The notes beneath the pieces were generated by a model that searched no databases, was not told where the DNA came from, and saw nothing but the letters and a program-made list of their open reading frames with translations. A stretch of 64,000 nucleotides of DNA from JABDMH01 sp965223025 (GTDB taxonomy: Bacteria; Bacteroidota; Bacteroidia; Chitinophagales; Saprospiraceae), in assembly GCA_965223025.1 (NCBI GenBank), contig CBDCVP010000023.1, positions 1,240,001-1,304,000 on the forward strand. Direction: 5' to 3'. Shown in pieces: positions 48,489 through 57,217 of this stretch. The position numbers and the translations under genes are program-made. Positions within the stretch are counted from its first letter, which is position 1, and each line of letters opens with the position of its first letter.

Positions 48489-48622
48489 GTACTTAAATGG
48501 GTTGTCGAACAGTAAAGCATAGCTGGCTGTCTGCCCGAGACCAAATATCATGGAATGGCACCTGGAATGACAACATTTCTTACGTGGATTAACACCAAAG
48601 GGCTTTCGTGTTATCGGACGGG

Positions 48623-49021
48623 CTAAGGAAGGGGTAGTGTATTCATCCTGACTCCTCTTTGACAGAGTTGCAATGCCAAGCCCCATGGATCTCGCATCAT
48701 GATGAGATGGCTGCCATCATCTTTCGTGATTTCTTCGACAAAACTACAACCCTTTGCTTCCAACCGTTCCCGATCTTCACTTGCATTACGAGTTTCGAAG
48801 GCACAATGTAAGGTCAGATGATGAAGCATATCAAAATCCAGTACTGCACCTGATGGATTATGATATAATTCAAATATCACTCGACCGCTTTCATCTGCTA
48901 AGAAGATCATGTAGGGAGGTTCAGCCATCTCGGATACTACAGAGAGGCCAAGGTTTTCGACGTACCAGGCTTTCATGTTATGAGGTTCTGGTACATTTAG
49001 GGCAATGTGTTCTAAAATCAT
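48623..49021 (-). CDS. VOC-family (glyoxalase/bleomycin-resistance-like) protein
   Basis: A 132-residue vicinal-oxygen-chelate fold protein. It opens with ILEHIALNVPEPHNMKAWYVENLGL, providing a metal-binding His, and carries a second half with HHLTLHCAFET and MMRDPWGLALQLCQ. VOC proteins bind divalent metal and catalyse isomerisation, ring cleavage or thiol transfer, or bind drugs; the activity here is undetermined. It starts 4 bp after the FkbM methyltransferase stop codon, so the two form an operon. Confidence 0.82.
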   Translation of the reverse strand: MILEHIALNVPEPHNMKAWYVENLGLSVVSEMAEPPYMIFLADESGRVIFELYHNPSGAVLDFDMLHHLTLHCAFETRNASEDRERLEAKGCSFVEEITKDDGSHLIMMRDPWGLALQLCQRGVRMNTLPLP

Positions 49022-49025
49022 GTGG

Positions 49026-49748
49026 TTAGTTGTTTGATGCTGCTAGGAAATAATACTCACTTCCCTTTTGGAAATGTGTATTGAGCTGTCCGTTGGTGAG
49101 AGGTTTACAATTTTTTAGCCACCCACATAATGTATAAATGTCCATGGCTAGTTCGGTCGTAAGAAAACCAAACAGCTCATTCGGCGATGTTCCATAAAAC
49201 TCGCTGGCCCCCGTACCGAATTCAAAAAGGATGCTAGGCTTGTCTCGTTTGATCAACTTCCTGCCACCTTTTAGTACAAGCATCTCAGCTCCTTCGACAT
49301 CTATTTTGATGAAATCAATTTTTGCCAGGGGATATATCAAGTAATCTAAAGTATTAGTTTGGACATCGATCTTAAGGATCTCTGGATTAGGATGATCATA
49401 CTTCCTTTTTCGCAAACCGCTATAGGCTGGATCATTGACGACATGGTGAAAAGAATCCAGACTTTGATGGTCTGATAGCGCATCTTGGTATATCTTAATC
49501 CGATCACCATATTTTCTGACAAGATTTTGATACAAATGGGGGAGTGGCTCAAAGGCAAAATGCTGCCCCCTGGGGGCAAGCCGCATCATCTGATCGAGCA
49601 ATTCTCCTCTGTGGGCACCTACGTCAATACAGTTGTCTGTAGGCTTGATGATGCGCTTCATGATTGCCTTCGTGTAGCGATCGTACCTCAGGTTCTTGGT
49701 GACATCGAGGTGCAGATATTGTAGTAAGCTGCGGATGTGTTTTCTCAT
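49026..49748 (-). CDS. FkbM-family methyltransferase
   Basis: A 240-residue SAM-dependent methyltransferase. Motif I is CIDVGAHRGELLDQMM (near residue 40). The FkbM signature KIDFIKIDVEGAEMLVLKGG appears near 150, with LFEFGTG after it. It is unlike the FkbM protein at 42119-42919 except in these motifs, so the two are not recent duplicates. First gene of a two-gene minus-strand operon with the VOC protein. The substrate is unknown; lipid, sugar or peptide O-methylation is usual in the family. Confidence 0.82.
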   Translation of the reverse strand: MRKHIRSLLQYLHLDVTKNLRYDRYTKAIMKRIIKPTDNCIDVGAHRGELLDQMMRLAPRGQHFAFEPLPHLYQNLVRKYGDRIKIYQDALSDHQSLDSFHHVVNDPAYSGLRKRKYDHPNPEILKIDVQTNTLDYLIYPLAKIDFIKIDVEGAEMLVLKGGRKLIKRDKPSILFEFGTGASEFYGTSPNELFGFLTTELAMDIYTLCGWLKNCKPLTNGQLNTHFQKGSEYYFLAASNN

Positions 49749-49941
49749 GAAGCAGTGCGGACGGTGGAGGCAGTAAAAGTAGAAAAATCACATTATCTGA
49801 TTTTCTCTTCAGGAACCTCTCATTGCGATTGTGCGATCTGATTTCTTGCTCCGTGCATTTTATTGTGCTCGGATCCCTGCATGGACAATGGTTTCTAGGT
49901 AAAAGTGAGTACCTTTCGCTGCGAGATAAAATTCCGAAAAT

Positions 49942-51093
49942 ATGCATGGATCCCTGGTTTTACAGATGGTACTATTGGTTGTACTGTGGTCGCTCTGGAG
50001 TGGTTGTTCCAATTCTAAAGAGCCCAGTTCGCGATCGGAGGAGCGTGAACCGATGGCAGCTGAGGATCCTTGGATGGTCTATACACCACCCGGCAATAAG
50101 GATAATGGCAAAAGAATTGTACTGGTCAGTGGTGACGAAGAGTATCGCAGTGAGGAAGCCTTGCCCCAGTTGGGAAAGATCCTGTCGTCACATCATGGAT
50201 TTCACACTACTGTATTGTTTGCTCAGGATCCCAATAACTTGGGAGTCATCGATCCAAATTATCTGAAGAATATCCCGGGATTGGAGCAATTGGATGATGC
50301 AGATCTGATGATTCTTTTCACTAGGTTTCGGGAGTTGCCGGGGAGTCAGATGCAGCATTTTGAAGATTATCTCATGATGGGAAAACCAGTGCTGGGAATT
50401 CGAACGGCTACGCATGCATTTCGATTTGAGGATTCTACTCATCTTTGGCGGCACTATGGCAATTACTATGATGGTGAGAAGCAAACTTGGAAGGGCGGAT
50501 TTGGCCGTCTAGTACTAGGTGAACACTGGCATAGCCATCACGGCCACCACAAGCACCAAAGCACCCGGGGATTCATTGCACCCGGTGCGCAGGGACATCC
50601 CATCACCAATGGAATCGTTGATGGGGCGCTGTGGGGCTCAACGGATGTATACGGAGTAAGATTGCCCCTGCCGGGTGACAGCGATCCGATTATGCTAGGT
50701 CAGGTGGTGAATAGGAGCGGTGAGCACGATCCTGAAGATTTGCATTTTGGTCTCAGACCTACCGATGACGAAGCAGCCAGTGTCAATCCAAAGGCAAAAC
50801 GCGACTATCATCCAAACGATCCCATGATGCCCATTGCTTGGACAAAAAGTTATCAACTACCTGGAGGTGAGTCCGGACGAGCATTTACATCTACGATAGG
50901 AGCTTCGGCGGATCTTTTGAATACAGAGGTACGTAGACTCTTGGTCAATGCATCATATTGGCTACTTGACCTGGAGGTCCCCAAAGAGGCAGTTGTAACA
51001 ATCGTTGGACAGTACAGCCCTTCCAAGTATACCAACTATTCGGCAAAGGACTATTGGCAGAAGAAAGGGATTCGGGTAATGGACCAGCAATAG
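49942..51093 (+). CDS. ThuA-like domain lipoprotein
   Basis: A 383-residue lipoprotein (lipobox WSGCSN; ATG at 49966 is an alternative start). The ThuA-like class I glutamine-amidotransferase fold is recognised by RIVLVSGDEEYRSEEALPQL near residue 55, DDADLMILFTRFRELP near 115, and GKPVLGIRTATHAF near 150, where Arg-Thr replaces a classical nucleophile Cys. HWHSHHGHH near 195 is an unusually His-rich stretch and could bind metal. Such proteins are common beside PVC-type dehydrogenases and are implicated in sugar utilisation, but the activity is unproven. Confidence 0.8.
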   Translation: MHGSLVLQMVLLVVLWSLWSGCSNSKEPSSRSEEREPMAAEDPWMVYTPPGNKDNGKRIVLVSGDEEYRSEEALPQLGKILSSHHGFHTTVLFAQDPNNLGVIDPNYLKNIPGLEQLDDADLMILFTRFRELPGSQMQHFEDYLMMGKPVLGIRTATHAFRFEDSTHLWRHYGNYYDGEKQTWKGGFGRLVLGEHWHSHHGHHKHQSTRGFIAPGAQGHPITNGIVDGALWGSTDVYGVRLPLPGDSDPIMLGQVVNRSGEHDPEDLHFGLRPTDDEAASVNPKAKRDYHPNDPMMPIAWTKSYQLPGGESGRAFTSTIGASADLLNTEVRRLLVNASYWLLDLEVPKEAVVTIVGQYSPSKYTNYSAKDYWQKKGIRVMDQQ

Positions 51094-51353
51094 GTACCCA
51101 TCACCTGTCATTATGGGAAGACATGCTGATGCATAGGTGTTTGTGTTTAGATATTTAAAGTATCAATTCACCATCAGTTCTTGCTGCAGCAGTAGATACC
51201 CATAAGGCTAGTGTCTCATACTCCTTCCTATCTGTCGTGGGGTGATCGCCATCTTAACTTTTCTTTAAGCAAATTCCTGCCGATTCACGGTCTTTTTGAC
51301 CAACGCTTTTCGACTTTCAGCAGTCTGTCTCAGTAATCCAATAAATCTATGCC

Positions 51354-53633
51354 ATGATCAAGTTTTTATCCATTTGGCTTACTGTCGGCTTATTTGTGAA
51401 CCTTTCCTTGGAGGCAACGGCAGCCACCTATTTCATCAAAGTGGACGTAAATCTGGCGATCCTCCGCATACCTATTCCAGGCCATGCCGTCCATATTTAC
51501 AACTCAGAGAAACTCCTCTTAGAAACCAAGGTGACAGACCCATCCGGAGTGTTTTCCGCAGTCATAGACTCTGAGCAGGATTCGGTGCTTTCATTTATAG
51601 TAGAAACCCTGGATGTCTGCTCCGGCAAAACTTTGAGCCAGCACATCGGACTCGAACCCGGTGAAGTCGGCATAGCATCCTTTACTCTTTGTGCCTTGTA
51701 CGACTTGTCTTGTCAAGCTCAGTTCGATGTCATACCCCTTGCCCCGTTAGTCCGTCATTTTGTAGATGTGAGCTATCGCACTGATCCCTTCAGCTGGTAT
51801 TGGGATTTTGGCGATGGTCAATCCAGCGATGAGCCCTCACCTGAGCATACCTATGACTCTGCCGGAGTGTATACTGTGTCTCTGACCATTACCTCTCGAG
51901 ATTCCTGCTCGGATACTACACAGCAGAGAATCATGGTAGGTCATGGAGATCCCTGTGCTTGTCCAGAGTATTATCTACCCGTTTGTGCGGTGGATGCTGC
52001 AGGAAATATAGATTCCTTCGACAATCCTTGTTTTGCCTATTGTGCAGGCTACAACTATTTGGTATCCTGCCTGGACACCTGCGGATGTCTTGATACGATT
52101 GCCCCTGTTTGCATCATAGGGATCGTCGATTCCTATATATTCAAAAATAGCTGCGAAGCCCAATGTGCGGGATTTTCCGAATCTCTAAACTGCCTCGATA
52201 CCAGCTGTGTGTGCCCGGAGATCTACGATCCCGTTTGTGTCATCAATAAAGCAGGCGATGTACTAGAGTTCTCCAACGCATGCTATGCTGCATGTGCAGG
52301 GTATACCGACATCGTGCCATGCGATACCACCTGCTTTTGCGAGCGGATCTATGATCCGGTATGCGTTTTCGGGCCAGCCGACGAGCCAATAAGGTTTGAT
52401 AATTCTTGTCTCGCAGAATGTGCCGGATATTTCGATTACTTCAGGTGTGATACAACCTGTGATTGCGGTATGTTGTACGAACCCGTTTGTACTACAGACT
52501 CCAATGGCATCACCATGACCTTCCCCAATGCTTGTATTGCAGCTTGCCAAGGCTATGAAGATACTGAGCCATGCGACACTTCCTGTATCTGTCCTGAGAT
52601 CTATGACCCCGTATGTGTGATAGGAAGTGATGGGCAACTGATTGAGTTTTCGAATGATTGTTTTGCCAGATGCGCTGGCTATGACAGCACTTTTCGATGC
52701 AATCCAGATTGCCCCTGTGACGACGTGTATAAGCCTGTTTGCGTCTTCTTGGAATCAGGCGAGATTTGGGTTTTTGAGAATGCTTGCCGGGCGGAATGCC
52801 AAGGTTACTTCAATTACACGGTATGTGATACGCTGTGTCCTTGTCCCCTTGACTACAATCCCGTTTGTGTGATGACAGAGGAAGGGGATATGTTGCGTTT
52901 TCAAAATGCATGCTGGGCAGAATGCCGTGGCTATGTCGATTTCATCGATTGTGAAGATTGCATTTGCCCATTGAACTTTGCTCCAGTATGTGTATTGATG
53001 GAAGATGGGAAGACCAGACAATTTGACAATGAGTGTCTGGCTAACTGTGCTGGTTACACCTCTTTTATCCCTTGCGATTCTGACTGCAGCTGTGAGGGCA
53101 TCGTGGATCCCGTTTGTGTCATCTTGGATGATGGCTCTATCAGAGAGTACACCAGTGCTTGCCAAGCCATCTGTGAGGGCTTTGATGTATTCTACAATTG
53201 TAGTGCTGTATGTGACTGTCCTACAGATGAATATGATCCCGTTTGCGTGTCACTGTCCGATGGCACAACCAGGGAGTTTGTCAGTGCCTGTTGGGCAGCT
53301 TGTGCCGGATTCATGAACTACGATTCATGTGGCAGGATAGATCCTACAGATCCAGAAGGAAGTGCTACAGGTCAGCATCGAAGCATTGAACTCAAAGCAT
53401 ATCCCAACCCATTTATTGATCGCATATTTCTGGATGGACATTCCAATCAATTGAGACCCATTGAAGTGATGCTCGTTGACATTCTGGGACAAAGGCTCTA
53501 TCAACGTAAGTACCAACCGGTCGCAAACCACTGGACATTGGTGGTACCTGCTGCGGAATTGCCAAGTGGCGCCTATATTATACTGGTCGACGATGGAGTG
53601 AGAAAAGAAAGCCTTAAGGTGATGCATCACTGA
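51354..53633 (+). CDS. Type IX-secreted protein with PKD domain and 11 Kazal-like repeats
   Basis: A 759-residue secreted protein. Order: signal peptide (about 1-24); an Ig-like segment (about 25-125); a PKD domain (about 140-195, WDFGDGQSSDEPSPEHTY); eleven ~42-residue cysteine repeats (about 200-660); and a type IX sorting domain (YPNPF, DILGQRLYQ, LPSGAYIILV). Most repeats have six Cys arranged C-x-PVC-x(n)-F-x-N-x-C-x-A-x-CAGY-x(n)-C-x(2-3)-C, which fits a Kazal-like serine-protease-inhibitor fold. Repeats are diverged, not recent copies. It may inhibit proteases at the cell surface or act as a rigid disulfide-rich stalk. Confidence 0.82.
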   Translation: MIKFLSIWLTVGLFVNLSLEATAATYFIKVDVNLAILRIPIPGHAVHIYNSEKLLLETKVTDPSGVFSAVIDSEQDSVLSFIVETLDVCSGKTLSQHIGLEPGEVGIASFTLCALYDLSCQAQFDVIPLAPLVRHFVDVSYRTDPFSWYWDFGDGQSSDEPSPEHTYDSAGVYTVSLTITSRDSCSDTTQQRIMVGHGDPCACPEYYLPVCAVDAAGNIDSFDNPCFAYCAGYNYLVSCLDTCGCLDTIAPVCIIGIVDSYIFKNSCEAQCAGFSESLNCLDTSCVCPEIYDPVCVINKAGDVLEFSNACYAACAGYTDIVPCDTTCFCERIYDPVCVFGPADEPIRFDNSCLAECAGYFDYFRCDTTCDCGMLYEPVCTTDSNGITMTFPNACIAACQGYEDTEPCDTSCICPEIYDPVCVIGSDGQLIEFSNDCFARCAGYDSTFRCNPDCPCDDVYKPVCVFLESGEIWVFENACRAECQGYFNYTVCDTLCPCPLDYNPVCVMTEEGDMLRFQNACWAECRGYVDFIDCEDCICPLNFAPVCVLMEDGKTRQFDNECLANCAGYTSFIPCDSDCSCEGIVDPVCVILDDGSIREYTSACQAICEGFDVFYNCSAVCDCPTDEYDPVCVSLSDGTTREFVSACWAACAGFMNYDSCGRIDPTDPEGSATGQHRSIELKAYPNPFIDRIFLDGHSNQLRPIEVMLVDILGQRLYQRKYQPVANHWTLVVPAAELPSGAYIILVDDGVRKESLKVMHH

Positions 53634-53848
53634 TCACCAGAACCACAAGGTAGTTATCTCGGAATCCAGATTTCTCAGGTCGTTGACATCGCGTCGCGAC
53701 CTGATTTTTATGGCGGCTATGGTGCTGATGAGATTAGTGTTTGTAAAAACTCGATTCCTGGCGTACGTAGGCGGAAGACCACGGATCCTGGTATTTTATA
53801 TCTTACGCTGTCGAAACCTGTCCTTTCTCATCACTTTGGAATCGAACT

Positions 53849-55381
53849 ATGTTCATGAATCGATTGAGCAGCAACTCAGTATCATTGATGTCTCTAATCG
53901 GGCTGACGCATCGTCTTGCCATTGTTGTCGTAGTGGTCGTGTCACTCATGGCCTGTGCAGGGTCGGATGGCAATCTCGATAGAAAACCAGACGATCGACC
54001 GAATATCATCCTAGTCATCGCTGACGATTTATCATGGAATGACCTGGGTTGCTACGGTCATCCATCCATCAGCACACCCCATATTGATCAACTCGCCGAG
54101 CAAGGGATGCTTTTCAACCGAGCTTTTCTTACAGCTAGCTCTTGTAGCCCCAGCAGAGCAAGCATTATCACCGGAAAGTTTCCACATCAGACCGATGCCG
54201 AGCAACTGCATTGGCCCTTGCCAGCTGATCAGATCACGTTTGTGGAGAAACTAAGAGACGCCGGGTACTGGGCAGCACAATCGGGCAAGTGGCATCTTGG
54301 TGATGCGGTTGAAGATCGATTTGACACAACGATGCAGGTGTCGGTAGATGGCTTTCAGGTGAGTAAAGATGGCACGATGACAATGAGTACCAATGCTAGT
54401 GGATGCGAGGATTGGATCGGACTGCTAAATGCAAGGCCCAGAAACCAGCCATTCTTTCTCTGGCTGGCTGCGGTAGATCCGCATCGAGATTATCGGGAAG
54501 GTATCATTGAAAATCCTCATACCGTCGAAGAAGTCGTAGTGCCGCCATACCTCCCAGATACCAGATCGGTCAGGCAGGACTTGGCATTGTACTACGATGA
54601 AGTGTCAAGGTTAGACAGCTTTGTGGGGCTTCTCACTCGTGAATTGGACAAAGAGGGACTGGCTGAGAACACTCTGATCCTGTTCATCAGCGACAATGGC
54701 AGGCCCTTTCCAAGGGACAAAACAACCCTGTATGATGGTGGCATTAAGACACCCTGGATTGTTCGATGGCCGAGGCAGGTACGACCAGGATCGTCCAGCG
54801 GTTCTATGGTGAGCGCCATTGATATTGCGCCCACTTTCTTGTATGTGGCAGGAGTTGATAAATATGGAGACTTCGAAGGGGTGAGCTTCATGGATGTACT
54901 GCGGGATCCAGAATCCGTGGTGCGTACCTCGATATTCGCAGAAGATCATTGGCATGACTATGAAGACTACTCCCGGGCGATACGCACTGAAAGGTATAAG
55001 TACATCCGTAACTTCTATTATGATTTGCCTAATACCCCTTCAGCGGATGCTTTGCGCAGTCCGACTTTTCGTGCGATGCAGGAGCTAGAGGCGCAAGACA
55101 AGCTGCCGGTAGCCCAGAGGGCGTGCTTTTTAGTTCCCAGACCTGAGAAGGAACTCTATGATCTGCTGATGGACCCTTTTGAGATTGAAAACCTAGTGGC
55201 AGATCGGCGGCACCGGGATCTCCTGGCGACCTTGCGAGACGAGATGCAACAGATGAGACGGCGAACGAATGATCGTTTACCGGACAAGCGCACACCCGAT
55301 GAATTCGACCGGTCAACCGGTCAACCGAATCAATTTCGAATTCGTCCCAGGCCATCCAAAGCCGAGATGACCAAGCAATAG
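53849..55381 (+). CDS. Sulfatase lipoprotein (S1 family, heparan N-sulfatase-like)
   Basis: A 510-residue lipoprotein (lipobox SLMACA; ATG 53888 is a shorter start option). Type I sulfatase: NIILVIADDLSWNDLGCYG supplies metal-binding Asp residues, and CSPSR with Cys99 is the C-x-P-S-R site converted to formylglycine. GKWHLG and ISDNGRPFPRDKTTLYDGGIKTPWIVRWP supply the remaining active-site residues. Overall layout resembles N-sulfoglucosamine sulfohydrolase-like sulfatases, but substrate is only suggested. A formylglycine-generating enzyme must be encoded elsewhere. Confidence 0.88.
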   Translation: MFMNRLSSNSVSLMSLIGLTHRLAIVVVVVVSLMACAGSDGNLDRKPDDRPNIILVIADDLSWNDLGCYGHPSISTPHIDQLAEQGMLFNRAFLTASSCSPSRASIITGKFPHQTDAEQLHWPLPADQITFVEKLRDAGYWAAQSGKWHLGDAVEDRFDTTMQVSVDGFQVSKDGTMTMSTNASGCEDWIGLLNARPRNQPFFLWLAAVDPHRDYREGIIENPHTVEEVVVPPYLPDTRSVRQDLALYYDEVSRLDSFVGLLTRELDKEGLAENTLILFISDNGRPFPRDKTTLYDGGIKTPWIVRWPRQVRPGSSSGSMVSAIDIAPTFLYVAGVDKYGDFEGVSFMDVLRDPESVVRTSIFAEDHWHDYEDYSRAIRTERYKYIRNFYYDLPNTPSADALRSPTFRAMQELEAQDKLPVAQRACFLVPRPEKELYDLLMDPFEIENLVADRRHRDLLATLRDEMQQMRRRTNDRLPDKRTPDEFDRSTGQPNQFRIRPRPSKAEMTKQ

Positions 55382-57217
55382 GGTAAGAAGTACATCATCA
55401 AAAGAAGGTTTTAGAGCAAGGGTATATGGTGTTGATTACCATTGAGGGCTCAGCAATCCCAGAGTACTTCTTGCCCTTTAGTCAAGATGCTTGGATTGTC
55501 TTTGTGGCAGCTCCAGGGGCCAGATAGAGGATGGGCTTACTGATCCCATGTATGCCAGGAGGGCTCAGCAATCCCTGAGTAGTTACTGCCCTTTAGTCAT
55601 GATGCCTGAATTGTCTTTGTATCAGCTCCAGGGGCCAGATAGCGAATGGGCTTACTGATCCCAGGTATGTCAGGAGGGCTCAGCAATCCCAGAATATTTA
55701 TTGACCTTTAGTCATGATGCCTGGATTGTCTTTGTGGCAGCTCCAGGGGCCAGATAGAGGCTGGGCTTACTGATCCCAGGTATGTCGTGAGGGCTCAGCA
55801 ATCCCAGAGTAATTACTGCCCTTTGGTCATGATGCATGGATTGTCTTTGTGGCAGCACCAGGGGCCAGATAGAGGATGGGCTTACTGATCCCAGGTATGT
55901 CAGGAGGGCTCAGCAATCCCAGAGTACTTCTTGCCCTTTTAGTCATGATGCATGGATTGTCTTTGTGTCAGCTCCAGGGGCCGGATAGAGGATGGGCTTA
56001 CTGATCCCAGGTATGTCAGGAGGGCTCAGCAATCCCAGAGTACTTCTTGCCCTTTTAGTCATGATGCATGGATTGTCTTTGTGTCAGCTCCAGGGGCCGG
56101 ATGGAGGATGGGCTTACTGATCCCAGGTATGTCAGGAGGGCTCAGCAATCCCAGAGTACTTCTTGCCCTTTGGTCATGATGCCTGGATTGTCTTTGTGGC
56201 AGCTCCAGGGGCCAGATAGAGGATGGGCTTACTGATCCCAGGTATGTCAGGAGGGCTCAGCAATCCCAGAGTACTGTATGGATTATCTTTGTGGCAGCTC
56301 CAGGGCCCAAATAGAGGATGGGCTTACCGATCCCAGGTATGCCAGGAGGGCTCAGCAATCCCTGAGTAGTTACTGCCCTTTAGTCATGATGCCTGAATTG
56401 TCTTTGTGGCAGCTCCAGGGGCCGGATAGCGAATGGGCTTACTGATCCCAGGTATGTCAGGAGGGCTCAGCAATCCCAAAGTACTTGTTGCCCTTTTAGT
56501 CATGATGCATGGATTGTCTTTGTATCAGCTCCAGGGGCCGGATAGAGGATGGGCTTACTGATCCCAGGTATGTCAGGAGGGCTCAGCAATCCCAGAGTAC
56601 TTCTTGCCCTTTTAGCATGATGCATGGATTGTCTTTGTATCAGCTCCAGGGACTGGATAGAGGATGGGCTTACTGATCCCAGGTATGTCAGGAGGGCTCA
56701 GCAATCCCAGAGTACTTCTTGCCCTTTTAGCATGATGCATGGATTGTCTTTGTATCAGCTCCAGGGACTGGATAGAGGATGGGCTTACTGATCCCAGGTA
56801 TGTCAGGAGGGCTCAGCAATCCCAGAGTACTTCTTGCCCTTTTAGCATGATGCATGGATTGTCTTTGTGTCAGCTCCAGGGGCCAGATAGAGGATGGGCT
56901 TACTGATCCCAGGTATGTCGTGAGGGCTCAGCAATCCCTGAGTAGCTACTGCCCTTTTAGTCATGATGGATGGATTGCCTTTGTAACAGCTCCAGGGGCC
57001 GGATAGAGGATGGGCTTACTGATCCCAGGTGTTGTGTCAGGAGGGCTCAGCAATCCCTGAGTACTTCTTGCCCTTTAGTCAAAATGCTTGGATTGTCTTT
57101 GTATCAGCTCCAGGGGCCAGATAGCGAATGGGCTTACTGATCCCAGGTTTGTGCCATGATGTTCTTAACATCATCATACCAGTGGTTGGATCAACGACAG
57201 ATTACTATTTTTAAGCC
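55382..57217. repeat. Gene-free interval dominated by a ~115-bp tandem array
   Basis: Between two plus-strand genes. From 55444 to about 57153 there are fifteen head-to-tail copies, starting 'gagggctcagcaatccc' at 55444, 55559, 55674, 55789, 55904, 56020, 56136, 56251, 56346, 56461, 56577, 56692, 56807, 56922 and 57041. Steps are 115-116 bp except one 95-bp truncated unit (56251-56345) and one 119-bp unit. Each unit contains two near-identical 15-mers, gggcttactgatccc and gggctcagcaatccc. The period is not a multiple of three, so no repeat protein is encoded. No spacers, hairpins of note or associated gene were found. Confidence 0.93.

Noticed and set aside
49823..50266. 147-codon plus-strand open frame overlapping the ThuA-like gene
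   Set aside because: It overlaps most of the N-terminal half of a well-supported lipoprotein gene in another frame and has no recognisable features.
55444..57153. CRISPR array or repeat protein gene
   Set aside because: No variable spacers lie between units, and the 115-bp period does not keep a reading frame; the 75-codon frame at 55952-56179 is accidental.
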